Source of the DNA: Flavobacterium commune
Lineage (GTDB): Bacteria > Bacteroidota > Bacteroidia > Flavobacteriales > Flavobacteriaceae
Length of the DNA: 64,000 nt
NCBI RefSeq assembly: GCF_001857965.1
Contig: NZ_CP017774.1
Span: 1,922,001-1,986,000 of the forward strand
Reading direction: 5' to 3'
Position 1 is the stretch's first letter, and each line of letters begins with the position of its first letter. The translations under genes and the position numbers were made by a program. This document shows, one piece after another, positions 1-7,687 of the stretch. The notes beneath the pieces were generated by a model. That model searched no databases. It saw only the letters and a list, made by a program, of their open reading frames with translations, and was not told where the DNA came from.

Positions 1-1185
1 AAACAATGAAGTTGTTGATAATTTTAGGCGGTCAGTTTTGTATTCTAATCCAAGTAAAGCAGAAGCCTGAGTCAAAAATTTGTATTGGGAACGATTTAAG
101 TTGTTGTCGTATTCTCCTTGTCCAATTGCAAAAAATCGATCAGCTCCTTTTCTAATTTGATATTTATTATCAAAATTAACTCCCAGAATGTATTTTAATG
201 TGTTACTGTTTTTTCCTATTGAAAAATTATCAGCATGAGTAACCCCAAAACTTGTGTTTAAAGGTGATTTCATTTTCTTTACATTCCAGCTTGATTCGAA
301 ATTATTATTAATTTGTCCGTTTGGTATTTTACCAAATCCACTTGGTAATTGTCTTTCCTGTCCTCCAAATCCAAAGAAGCTTTTTGTGTTATCAGCATCT
401 GATGAAAGTAGAAAATCACTCATATTGTTATTGGTAGTATATCCAACACCATAGCTTAATTTGGTAAAGCTAGTTGTAGGTTGTGATGTATGAATATCAA
501 TTGTTGCACCGGCAAAATCACCATAAATATTTGGATTGAAAGTTTTAAAAACATCCATATAGCCAACAATATCAGTTGGGAATAAATCTAAAGGAATGAT
601 TTTCTTAAAAGGGCTGTTTGAAGGAACCGCCAAATCATTTACTTGTAGATTGTTGTATCGGTCTTCTAATCCACGTACAAATAACCCTCTGGATTCTACT
701 TTGGTGATTCCGGTTATTTTTGTTAGTCCTGATTCAACATCACTAACACCTTTTCGGGACATTTCCTGTGCGCCAATAGATTGCTTAATTTCAACTGCAT
801 TTTTTTGTTCAAGTAATAATGCTGTTTCTTTTTGTCTGTTTTTAGTAGCAGTTACTACAACATCCTTGAGGGTATAACCACCTGATGAGAGTGATTGATC
901 AAGAGTTAGTTTAGCTCCTTCGGTTACTTTTACGGCAACTTCCTTAGTTTCATAACCAACAAAGCTATATTGAATTGTGTAGCTTCCCGGAGCGATACTA
1001 ATGGTGTATTTTCCATCAATATCGGTAGTAGTGTTAATTTTAGTCCCTTTTACAAGCACAGTTGCAAAAGGTAGTGTTTCATTGTTCGAATTTTTGTCTG
1101 TTATTACTCCTGAAATTGTACCTTTACTCTGAGCAAAGCTAATTGTTGTAATAAAAAGCGTTAGAATCAATAATCTAAGTTTCAT
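1..1185 (-). CDS. TonB-dependent receptor, 5' part only (runs off the window)
   Basis: N-terminal 395 residues of an outer-membrane TonB-dependent receptor; the rest lies before base 1. The reading frame is open from the ATG at 1185 (complement) to the edge. It begins with a signal peptide (MKLRLLILTLFITTISFAQ). A carboxypeptidase-regulatory-like beta domain follows at about residues 20-105 (GTISGVITDKNS, then GKYTISIAPGSY). The plug domain starts near residue 110 (LKDVVVTATK) and contains RGLFVRGLEDRYNNLQVND; the first barrel strands come after it. It is divergent from the PhoB-type regulator, and its promoter carries three Pho-box-like repeats at the same distance from the -7 element as in pstS. 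I therefore infer a phosphate-starvation-induced receptor, possibly for a phosphorylated compound. The substrate cannot be read from this fragment. Family assignment is firm. Confidence 0.93.
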   Translation of the reverse strand, partial: MKLRLLILTLFITTISFAQSKGTISGVITDKNSNNETLPFATVLVKGTKINTTTDIDGKYTISIAPGSYTIQYSFVGYETKEVAVKVTEGAKLTLDQSLSSGGYTLKDVVVTATKNRQKETALLLEQKNAVEIKQSIGAQEMSRKGVSDVESGLTKITGITKVESRGLFVRGLEDRYNNLQVNDLAVPSNSPFKKIIPLDLFPTDIVGYMDVFKTFNPNIYGDFAGATIDIHTSQPTTSFTKLSYGVGYTTNNNMSDFLLSSDADNTKSFFGFGGQERQLPSGFGKIPNGQINNNFESSWNVKKMKSPLNTSFGVTHADNFSIGKNSNTLKYILGVNFDNKYQIRKGADRFFAIGQGEYDNNLNRSQYKFLTQASALLGLEYKTDRLKLSTTSLF

Positions 1186-1204
1186 AATTTGATTAAATTT
1201 TTTG

Positions 1205-1255
1205 CAAAGTAATGTCAGCTTTGTAAAGTTGGTGTTAATCGGTTGTTACGATTAT
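1205..1255 (-). promoter_or_regulatory. Pho-box-like repeats and -7 element of the TonB-dependent receptor
   Basis: On the minus strand the order is CGTAAC, ATTAAC, CTTTAC, each 11 nt apart (complement of 1245-1250, 1234-1239 and 1223-1228). A TTACTTTG sequence follows (complement of 1205-1212), close to the Bacteroidota -7 consensus TAnnTTTG. The distance from the last hexamer to TTTG is 20 nt, the same as at pstS. Seen directly in the sequence; binding by PhoB is inferred. Confidence 0.6.
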
Positions 1256-1285
1256 GTTGCTTCAATATTATCAAATCGTTATCTC

Positions 1286-1337
1286 TTTAAATTACAGTTA
1301 ACACAACTTTTATGCTGTTTTTTTATTAGTACATTTA
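1286..1337 (+). promoter_or_regulatory. Possible Pho-box repeats upstream of the PhoB-type regulator
   Basis: TTTAAA (1286), GTTAAC (1297) and TTTTAT (1308) are spaced by 11 nt, with TACATTTA at 1330-1337 as a near match to the -7 element and the ATG at 1364. The repeats are weaker than at pstS and the phasing differs, so autoregulation of the regulator is only suggested. Confidence 0.35.
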
Positions 1338-1363
1338 CCATCGCAAAAGAAAATTTGCTAGCT

Positions 1364-2050
1364 ATGAAAAAGAAAAACACAAAGATTTTACTGGTAGATG
1401 ATGAACCAGATATTTTAGAAATTGTAGGTTACAATTTAGCTCAGGAAGGCTATCAAATTGTTACAGCTTCTAATGGTAGAGAGGCAATTACTAAAGCTAA
1501 AAAGGAATTACCTGATTTAATTATCATGGATGTGATGATGCCGGAAATGGACGGTATGGAAGCCTGTGAGAATATTAGAAACATTCCTGAATTGAGCGAA
1601 GTGATTATTACTTTCTTAACAGCAAGAAGTGAAGATTATTCTCAGGTAGCCGGTTTTGATGCCGGAGCCGATGATTATATCACTAAGCCGATTAAGCCAA
1701 AGTTATTAGTAAGTAAAGTAAAAGCTTTATTGCGAAGATTGAAAGAAGCAAGCGGACAGGACAGCGAAACGCTAAATGTGGGCGGAATCGAAATTAATCG
1801 TGAAGAATATAAGATTATCAAAGACGATGTAGAGATTGCTTTGCCTAGAAAAGAGTTTGAATTATTTTACCTTTTAGCTTCAAAACCAGGAAAAGTATTT
1901 AAAAGAGACGAAATCCTGGATAAGGTTTGGGGTAATGAAGTTGTGGTAGGCGGAAGAACTATTGATGTACACATTAGAAAATTGCGTGAAAAAATAGGTG
2001 ATGATCTTTTTAAAACCATAAAAGGAGTAGGATATAAATTTGAAGTATAA
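1364..2050 (+). CDS. phoB: PhoB-type response regulator
   Basis: 228-residue OmpR/PhoB-family response regulator. The receiver domain is at about residues 4-120, with acidic pocket LLVDDEPDI, phosphoacceptor Asp in LIIMDVMMPEMDGME and Lys in YITKPIKPK. The winged-helix DNA-binding domain is at about 132-226 (LPRKEFELFYLLASKPGKVFKR, then GGRTIDVHIRKLREKIG). I start it at the ATG at 1364 (MKKKNTKILLVDDEP) because upstream codons give no homologous sequence and cover the divergent promoter. It is followed by a PhoR-type kinase and the pst genes, and repeats with the 11-nt Pho-box spacing precede several genes here. A role in phosphate-starvation control is therefore well supported, though the symbol rests on context. 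Confidence 0.88.
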   Translation: MKKKNTKILLVDDEPDILEIVGYNLAQEGYQIVTASNGREAITKAKKELPDLIIMDVMMPEMDGMEACENIRNIPELSEVIITFLTARSEDYSQVAGFDAGADDYITKPIKPKLLVSKVKALLRRLKEASGQDSETLNVGGIEINREEYKIIKDDVEIALPRKEFELFYLLASKPGKVFKRDEILDKVWGNEVVVGGRTIDVHIRKLREKIGDDLFKTIKGVGYKFEV

Positions 2051-2073
2051 TGTTGGTTTTTAAAACCATATAA

Positions 2074-2212
2074 GTTATACCACCATTTAGAAATATAAAA
2101 TGTTCTTGATTGTCAGTTCGAGAGCAGTCGAGAACTACTATTAATCTCGACTGCGCTCGATTTGACAAAAAACAATCAGACCTCTCTATATTTCTAAATG
2201 GTATTACACCCA
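2074..2212. repeat. MITE-like dispersed element with terminal inverted repeats
   Basis: The outer arms are accatttagaaatata (2082-2097) and its exact complement at 2187-2202. Inside lie ttgattgtca and agcagtcgaga on the left, and tctcgactgcgctcga and aacaatca on the right, which also pair imperfectly. The whole segment could fold into one long hairpin between phoB and phoR. No coding potential is seen. It looks like a non-autonomous palindromic element, and it may also form a structure in a phoBR transcript. Confidence 0.6.
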
Positions 2213-2337
2213 ACGTGAAGTCATATAAGTTTAACCAATGTTATAGTTAGGTTTTCTTTTTGTTCTTATGCTTACATGCTCTTATTTTCAAAATGATATT
2301 TTTGTAATCAGCCAAAGAGAAAAAACGTATCTGACTC

Positions 2338-2357
2338 CTGCCTGTCGGCAGACAGGT
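2338..2357 (+). repeat. 20-nt palindromic repeat, copy 1
   Basis: CTGCCTGTCGGCAGACAGGT. The same 20 nt occur in inverted orientation at 29325-29344. CCTGTC and GACAGG form the stem. It lies 53 nt before the PhoR-type kinase gene. Confidence 0.6.
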
Positions 2358-2409
2358 ATATGGTTAAAAAAAGACAGGGTTGTTATTATTTAAGAACAAA
2401 GACGAATAA

Positions 2410-3510
2410 ATGAAAATTAGCTTCAAAAAAACATACAAGTTTGCCATCAAATCGGCATTTTACATCAGCCTTTTTTCTACGGCTTTTGTTCTTTTTCTGG
2501 CAATGATAATTTTTAATACCACTACCAAAACCTTATTTCTTTTCGGGATTATTTTTGTTTTTGCTATTTATCTCTTTTCATTTTTGGTACTTCAATACCG
2601 TGTGGAGCGTTTTATTTACAGAAGAGTCAAAAAAATCTACGACGATGTTTCCCTGTTAGAATCCAGTACGCTTATCAATCAGCCTATCACAACTGATATG
2701 GAAACGCTGACCCGTGAAGTCAAGAAGTTTGCCACCGATAAAAAACTGGAAATCGAAATGCTTCAGGTGCGTGAAGAATACCGAAGAGAGTTCCTGGGGA
2801 ATATTTCGCATGAGTTAAAAACACCATTGTTTACCGTGCAAGGTTATATTTCTACTTTGCTTGACGGAGCAATGGAAGACAAGGCTATTCGTAAAAAATA
2901 TTTAAAACGTGCCGATAAAGGAGTAGAGCGACTCATTTATATTGTAGAAGATTTGGATATGATTACTAAACTCGAATCGGGTGATTTGAATTTAGAAATA
3001 ACCGAATTTGATATTGTAGAGCTGATTCGAAATGTTTTCGATTTGTTAGAAATGAAAGCTGATAAAAAGAAAATCAATTTGGTTTTTGAAAACGAAAATA
3101 TCCAGCCTAATTTTGTCAAAGCCGATAAAGACCGAATCCAGCAGGTGATAGAAAATCTGATTGTGAATTCGATTAAGTACGGTAAAAAAGAAGGAACTAC
3201 CGAAATTGCCGTTGTGAATTTAACTAAAGAAAAGGTCTTAGTCAGAATAAGTGATGACGGCGAAGGAATTGAAAAACAAAATATTCCAAGGCTTTTTGAA
3301 CGTTTTTATCGCGTGAACAAAAGTGGTTCCAGAGCCGAGGGAGGTTCGGGATTAGGTTTAGCCATCGTAAAACATATTATCGAAGCGCATAAAGAGAAAA
3401 TATATGTAGAAAGTGAATTCGGAATTGGATCTGAGTTTTCATTTACCATCGAAAAAGCTAAGAAGAAAAAGAAAGAAAAAGATAAGGATAAAGAATTAGT
3501 GCCTGAATAG
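2410..3510 (+). CDS. phoR: PhoR-type sensor histidine kinase
   Basis: 366-residue membrane histidine kinase. Two transmembrane helices at about residues 14-36 and 41-62 are joined by only a few residues, so there is no periplasmic sensor domain. The HisKA domain carries phosphoacceptor His134 in FLGNISHELKTPL. The HATPase domain has an N box (QVIENLIVNSIKYG), a G1 box (ISDDGEGIE), an F box (FERFYRV) and a G2 box (GGSGLGLAIVKH). The C-terminus is a highly charged Lys-rich tail. It lies 359 nt downstream of the PhoB-type gene on the same strand, separated by two palindromic elements. Known PhoR proteins of this build read phosphate status through the Pst transporter and PhoU, both encoded downstream. 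The symbol is from context. Confidence 0.85.
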   Translation: MKISFKKTYKFAIKSAFYISLFSTAFVLFLAMIIFNTTTKTLFLFGIIFVFAIYLFSFLVLQYRVERFIYRRVKKIYDDVSLLESSTLINQPITTDMETLTREVKKFATDKKLEIEMLQVREEYRREFLGNISHELKTPLFTVQGYISTLLDGAMEDKAIRKKYLKRADKGVERLIYIVEDLDMITKLESGDLNLEITEFDIVELIRNVFDLLEMKADKKKINLVFENENIQPNFVKADKDRIQQVIENLIVNSIKYGKKEGTTEIAVVNLTKEKVLVRISDDGEGIEKQNIPRLFERFYRVNKSGSRAEGGSGLGLAIVKHIIEAHKEKIYVESEFGIGSEFSFTIEKAKKKKKEKDKDKELVPE

Positions 3511-3532
3511 CATTTGTAAATTAAAAACACTT

Positions 3533-3568
3533 AAAAGGTGTCGTTGTTTGTACAGCGACACCTTTTTT
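3533..3568 (+). terminator. Rho-independent terminator after the PhoR-type gene
   Basis: Stem aaaaggtgtcg (3533-3543) pairs with cgacacctttt (3556-3566) and is followed by T residues. Confidence 0.85.
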
Positions 3569-3986
3569 GTTTTATACAAGTGTAATTGAGTCATTTTTGA
3601 AAAAATAGCGATACGAAGGTCGTTTGGTTGTTTTAAAAATCAGATTTAGAGCTTCGTTTTAGTATTTAAATGGAAATTTTAAGATAAACGAATTTTGGAA
3701 TTGTAAATAAATATCCTCAAATATGAAGCCGAAAAGTATTTTTTTTGATAAAAATAGAATGCTGTTTTTTCTCAATGTTAAGTAAACGTTAACAAACAAA
3801 AGCTTCTTAAGTACTGTGTTTATTGGTTTTTTAATTTCTGCGTATGTGTTTAAATGTAGAATTAGAGTGCTAATGTAAACAAATGTTTATGCGGTGGTGT
3901 TCAAATGGTAACTCAGGCTTAATATTGGATAAAAAGTTTAATATTAGTTTTGCGTTAAAATAATGTAATATTGATTTATACTTAAA
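3569..3986 (+). promoter_or_regulatory. Porin upstream region with Pho-box-like repeats and -7 element
   Basis: A 418-nt gene-free stretch. GGTAAC (3907) and CTTAAT (3918) are 11 nt apart, and the segment taactcaggcttaatattg is almost the same as at pstS. TAGTTTTG at 3945-3952 fits the -7 consensus; its TTTG lies 31 nt after the start of CTTAAT. Farther upstream, GTTAAGTAAACGTTAAC (3777-3793) is another repeat pair with 11-nt spacing. Nothing else is recognised here. Confidence 0.6.
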
Positions 3987-5315
3987 ATGAAAAGATTTTT
4001 ATTTACAGGTTTACTGTTGGTTTCGTCATTAATGAATGCGCAAGATGTAAAGAAAGACGAGATTAAAAAAGAAGTAGTTCGAATTTTAGATTCTATTAAT
4101 TCGGCTAACAAACAAAAACAGAGCGAACAGGAAAAACCAATGCTTACTGAAAAACCGGAGAAATCCGAGAAAAAAGAACATTGGTATGATAATATTGGTT
4201 TAAGAGGTTATGTGCAGGTACGATACAATGGCTTGTTGTCAACAAATGATAAAGTAGCTTGTGACCAATGTGATAAATCCTGGGGAACGACTTCGACTGC
4301 TCCGGATGCAAAATCAAACAATGGTCTTTTTATAAGACGTGCACGTTTGGTGTTTTCCGGGCAAATTCATCCTAATGTTTATGTTTATATTCAGCCGGAT
4401 TTTGCCAGTTCTCCAGCTTCTGGGGTGAATCATTTTGCTCAATTAAGAGATGCGTATTTTGATTTGTCATTTGATAAAAAGAGAGAATTTAGAGTGCGTT
4501 TAGGGCAAAGTAAAGTGCCTTATGGTTTTGAAAATATGCAATCGAGTCAAAACCGATTGACATTAGACCGAAACGACGGTTTGAACAGTGCTGTGGTTAA
4601 TGAGCGTGATTTAGGAGCTTTTTTCTACTGGGCACCAGCTGTGGTTAGAGAGCGTTTTGCAATGTTAATTAAAGACGGTTACAAAGGTTCAGGGGATTAC
4701 GGAGTATTTGCCTTTGGAGCTTACAACGGTCAAACGGCTAATAAATCAGAAGCAAATAGAAACCTGCATGTGGTAACCCGTTTTAGTTATCCGTTTGTAG
4801 TAGGGAATCAAATTATCGAGCCGGGAATTCAGGCTTATACCGGAAAATGGGCTTTTGGTAGTGAACTTTCAACAGGAGTAACCACTGCTAACAAACAAAA
4901 TACCTTGGATCAACGTGTGGCGGCTTCTTTTATATTGTATCCAAAACCATTCGGGATTCAGGCAGAATACAACATTGGTAAAGGACCTCGTTATAACAAA
5001 ACAACAAATACTGTTGATGTGTCTCATTTAGAAGGTGGTTATGTATTGCTGAACTACAAATTAGATTTGCCTAAGCACCATTTGATTTATCCTTTTGCAA
5101 AATTCCAATACTATGATGGAGGAAAGAAATTTGAAAAAGATGCCAGAAGTTATGTAGTAAGAGATTACGAATTAGGATTGGAATGGCAGCCTTTTAAAGC
5201 TTTTGAATTAGTAGCCGAATGGGTAATTGCCGATCGTACTTTTGAAGACAGCGCATTGCCTGTCAACAGACAACGTGGTAATTTATTGCGATTACAAGCG
5301 CAGTTTAATTTTTAA
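3987..5315 (+). CDS. Phosphate-selective porin O/P family outer-membrane protein
   Basis: 442 residues with a signal peptide (MKRFLFTGLLLVSSLMNAQ). A short Lys/Glu-rich, possibly coiled segment follows at about residues 20-60. From about residue 66 it is a beta-barrel of the OprO/OprP type: LRGYVQVRYNGL, then GLFIRRARLVFSGQIHPNVYVYIQPDF, LRDAYFDLSF, RVRLGQSKVPYGFENMQSSQ, and a C-terminal strand ending in aromatic Phe (RLQAQFNF). Proteins of this family pass phosphate or polyphosphate across the outer membrane. It sits between the phoBR-like genes and pstS and has its own Pho-box-like promoter, so a role in phosphate uptake is well supported. A Cys pair (CDQC) near residue 86 is unusual for a periplasm-facing region and may form a disulfide. 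Confidence 0.9.
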   Translation: MKRFLFTGLLLVSSLMNAQDVKKDEIKKEVVRILDSINSANKQKQSEQEKPMLTEKPEKSEKKEHWYDNIGLRGYVQVRYNGLLSTNDKVACDQCDKSWGTTSTAPDAKSNNGLFIRRARLVFSGQIHPNVYVYIQPDFASSPASGVNHFAQLRDAYFDLSFDKKREFRVRLGQSKVPYGFENMQSSQNRLTLDRNDGLNSAVVNERDLGAFFYWAPAVVRERFAMLIKDGYKGSGDYGVFAFGAYNGQTANKSEANRNLHVVTRFSYPFVVGNQIIEPGIQAYTGKWAFGSELSTGVTTANKQNTLDQRVAASFILYPKPFGIQAEYNIGKGPRYNKTTNTVDVSHLEGGYVLLNYKLDLPKHHLIYPFAKFQYYDGGKKFEKDARSYVVRDYELGLEWQPFKAFELVAEWVIADRTFEDSALPVNRQRGNLLRLQAQFNF

Positions 5316-5376
5316 TTCATTCTAATCTAAACAATATATTTAAAAATTAGTTTTCCTTGAAAAAAGCGTCCAATTG

Positions 5377-5422
5377 CTTAATGATGAATTAACGCAGGCT
5401 TAATATTGAGGATTTACTTTTG
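5377..5422 (+). promoter_or_regulatory. pstS promoter: three Pho-box-like repeats and -7 element
   Basis: CTTAAT (5377), ATTAAC (5388) and CTTAAT (5399) are exactly 11 nt apart. TACTTTTG at 5415-5422 is a perfect TAnnTTTG and starts 10 nt after the last repeat. The start codon is at 5444. This is the clearest Pho-box array in the window. Confidence 0.7.
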
Positions 5423-5443
5423 CAACAATTAATTTATAACAAA

Positions 5444-6307
5444 ATGAAAAAAACAAAATTATTTTTGATTTTACCTTTAATAGGTATGTTGAGTTGTGGT
5501 AAGGCTAAAACAGAAGATAAGGCTTCTGAGGATAATGCAGCAGCTGTTTCAGTAACTATCAAAGGAAGTGATACTGTTTTGCCATTGGCTCAAAAAGAAG
5601 CTGAGGATTTAATGAAATCTGACAAAAACATCAGTGTTACTGTAGTAGGTGGAGGGTCAGGAGTAGGTATTACCGCTCTTATTGATGGAACTACTGATAT
5701 TGCAATGGCTTCAAGAGATTTGAAAACAGAAGAGAAATTAAAATTTTCGGAAGCTAAAAAAGAGATTGAAGAAGTAGTTATTGCATTTGATGCTTTAACA
5801 GTAATTGTGAATCCGGCTAATGGAGTTTCTAAATTAACTCGTGAGCAATTAGAAGGAATTTTTACAGGAGCAATTAAAAACTGGAAAGAAGTAGGTGGAG
5901 CCGATGAGAAAATTGTGGCTTATTCCAGAGAATCTTCTTCAGGAACTTATGAGTTTTTTAAAGAAGAAGTAATGGCTAAGAAAAACTATGCAACTGATGT
6001 GTTAAGCTTACCGGCTACAGGAGCAATTGTTCAGGCAGTAGGTCAGACAAAAGGAGCTATTGGTTATATCGGATTGGCTTATGAAACTAAAGAAGTAAAA
6101 CAATTAGCGGTTTCTTATGATCAGGGAAAGACTTTTGTTGAGCCTTCAATAGCAACTGCTAAAGATAAAAGCTATCCAATTTCAAGACCGTTATTTTATA
6201 TGTATGATAAAACAAATGCAGCCAAAGTAAAATCAATAGTTGATTATGCGCTTTCGGATGTAGGTCAAAAAACAGTTTCAGATATTGGTTATATTCCATT
6301 AAAATAA
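5444..6307 (+). CDS. pstS: Phosphate ABC transporter, substrate-binding lipoprotein PstS
   Basis: 287 residues. A lipoprotein signal ends at the lipobox LSC (Cys18 in LIGMLSCGK), so the protein should be membrane-anchored. The PstS-type periplasmic binding fold covers about residues 36-287. Phosphate-contact motifs are visible: KGSDTVLPL (residue 40), VGGGSGVGI (68), MASRDLK (88) and SRESSSGTYEFF (161). The start is the ATG at 5444; upstream in-frame codons overlap the -7 element and give no signal peptide. It has its own Pho-box promoter and is cut off from pstC by a terminator, so it can be expressed in excess over the permease genes, as usual for binding proteins. The family is firm. Confidence 0.95.
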   Translation: MKKTKLFLILPLIGMLSCGKAKTEDKASEDNAAAVSVTIKGSDTVLPLAQKEAEDLMKSDKNISVTVVGGGSGVGITALIDGTTDIAMASRDLKTEEKLKFSEAKKEIEEVVIAFDALTVIVNPANGVSKLTREQLEGIFTGAIKNWKEVGGADEKIVAYSRESSSGTYEFFKEEVMAKKNYATDVLSLPATGAIVQAVGQTKGAIGYIGLAYETKEVKQLAVSYDQGKTFVEPSIATAKDKSYPISRPLFYMYDKTNAAKVKSIVDYALSDVGQKTVSDIGYIPLK

Positions 6308-6332
6308 TTCTAAAGGTTATTATAAGTTCTTG

Positions 6333-6367
6333 AAAAGGTTATCATTTTTTATCGATAACCTTTTTTT
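6333..6367 (+). terminator. Terminator between pstS and pstC
   Basis: Stem aaaaggttatc (6333-6343) pairs with gataacctttt (6354-6364), followed by T residues. Confidence 0.85.
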
Positions 6368-6386
6368 ATACCCAAAAATACATTGG

Positions 6387-6454
6387 CTTAACATTAAGTT
6401 AACTCAATAGTAATAACTACAGAACATTCAGTCAGTCAGGCTGATGTAATTTTG
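6387..6454 (+). promoter_or_regulatory. pstC promoter with Pho-box-like repeats
   Basis: CTTAAC (6387) and GTTAAC (6398) are 11 nt apart, and a weaker AGTAAT (6409) continues the period. TAATTTTG at 6447-6454 fits the -7 element. TTTG is 53 nt from GTTAAC, that is the pstS distance plus three periods of 11. Confidence 0.55.
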
Positions 6455-6476
6455 CAAAAAAATAAAAGATACTGAT

Positions 6477-7685
6477 TTGAAAACAAATTTTAAACAGCTG
6501 AAAGAGAAGCTTATCGAAGCCGTTTTAATGCTAAGTGGTGCGGCCACAAGTATTACCGTAGTTTTGATTGTTTTTTTTCTATTTATTGAAGGTGCTGGAG
6601 TTTTTAATAGAAAACCCATTGATGATGGTTATTTGTTAGTGGTTAATGCTACTAACAAAGTAAAGACACTTCAGCCTTCGCAAGTAAAAGATGTTTTTGA
6701 TAAAAAAATAACCAATTGGAACCAACTCGGAGGTGAGAACAGGCCCATAGTGTTATTTACAACCAGTGATATTACCCAATATTATACTGAGGAAGAATTA
6801 GGAGCTAACTTTGAGCATTTTCCTGAAAAAATTAATGAACTAATTCAGAAACAACCCGGCATTATTGCTTTTTTTTCAGATAAATACAAGTCGGATCAAT
6901 TTGTTGGTAAAGAGTTAGATATTGATAAAATTAAGGTTTGGGAATTTTTATCAGGTGAAGAATGGTTTCCTACAGCCCAACCCATTGCTCAAATGGGAGT
7001 AAAGCCTTTAATTTATGGAACGCTGTGGGTAAGTTTTGGTGCTATTTTATTGGCTTTGCCTATTGGATTAGCGGCGGCAATTTATCTTAGTGAAATTGCT
7101 CAAAAAAGAACCCGAAGTTTATTAAAACCTTTAATCGAATTATTAGCCGGAATTCCATCGGTAGTTTATGGTTTTTTTGGATTAGTGGTGATTGTCCCTT
7201 TAATTCAGGAAATGTTTAATTTGCCTGTAGGCGAAACCGGATTAGCAGGAAGTGTGGTTTTAGCTATTATGGCTTTGCCAACTATTATTACTATTTCAGA
7301 AGATGCCATGCGCAATACGCCACGTGCCATGAAAGAAGCCAGTTTGGCTTTAGGTGCATCCAAATGGCAAACTATTTATAAGGTGGTCATGCCTTATTCG
7401 GCTTCGGGAATTACTGCGGGAGCTATTTTAGGAATTGGTAGGGCTATTGGCGAAACCATGGCGGTATTAATGGTGACCGGAAATGCTGCTGTAATTCCTA
7501 ATACCCTTTTAGCTCCGGTAAGAACCATTCCGGCAACCATTGCTGCCGAACTGGGTGAAGCACCAAACGGAGGTTTGCATTACGAAGCCTTATTTGCTTT
7601 GGGTTGTATTTTATTCCTAATCACATTTGGGATCAATATGTTAGTCGAATTAGTGACTAACAGAAAAGCACACAAAAAACATTAA
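6477..7685 (+). CDS. pstC: Phosphate ABC transporter permease PstC with a PstS-like periplasmic insert
   Basis: 402 residues if started at the TTG at 6477 (MKTNFKQLKEK). The next in-frame ATG (6528) would shorten the cytoplasmic lead before transmembrane helix 1 (about residues 20-40). PstC is usually about 290-320 residues; the surplus is an insert at about residues 50-170 between helix 1 and the core. Residues 56-86 align with PstS residues 122-152, with 12 of 31 identical by my hand count, sharing the NW..GG hinge motif. The Ser/Thr-rich phosphate-binding loop is not conserved. The permease core (about 175-400) has the ABC-2 coupling motif [19 protein letters not shown] and GIGRAIGETMAV. 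pstA starts 2 nt later. The permease call is firm; the insert's role is unknown. Confidence 0.93.
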   Translation: MKTNFKQLKEKLIEAVLMLSGAATSITVVLIVFFLFIEGAGVFNRKPIDDGYLLVVNATNKVKTLQPSQVKDVFDKKITNWNQLGGENRPIVLFTTSDITQYYTEEELGANFEHFPEKINELIQKQPGIIAFFSDKYKSDQFVGKELDIDKIKVWEFLSGEEWFPTAQPIAQMGVKPLIYGTLWVSFGAILLALPIGLAAAIYLSEIAQKRTRSLLKPLIELLAGIPSVVYGFFGLVVIVPLIQEMFNLPVGETGLAGSVVLAIMALPTIITISEDAMRNTPRAMKEASLALGASKWQTIYKVVMPYSASGITAGAILGIGRAIGETMAVLMVTGNAAVIPNTLLAPVRTIPATIAAELGEAPNGGLHYEALFALGCILFLITFGINMLVELVTNRKAHKKH

Positions 7686-7687
7686 TA

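Noticed and set aside
1202..1363. 54-residue N-terminal extension of the PhoB-type regulator
   Set aside because: This sequence holds the divergent promoters and Pho-box repeats; the family starts at MKKKNTKILLVDDEP.
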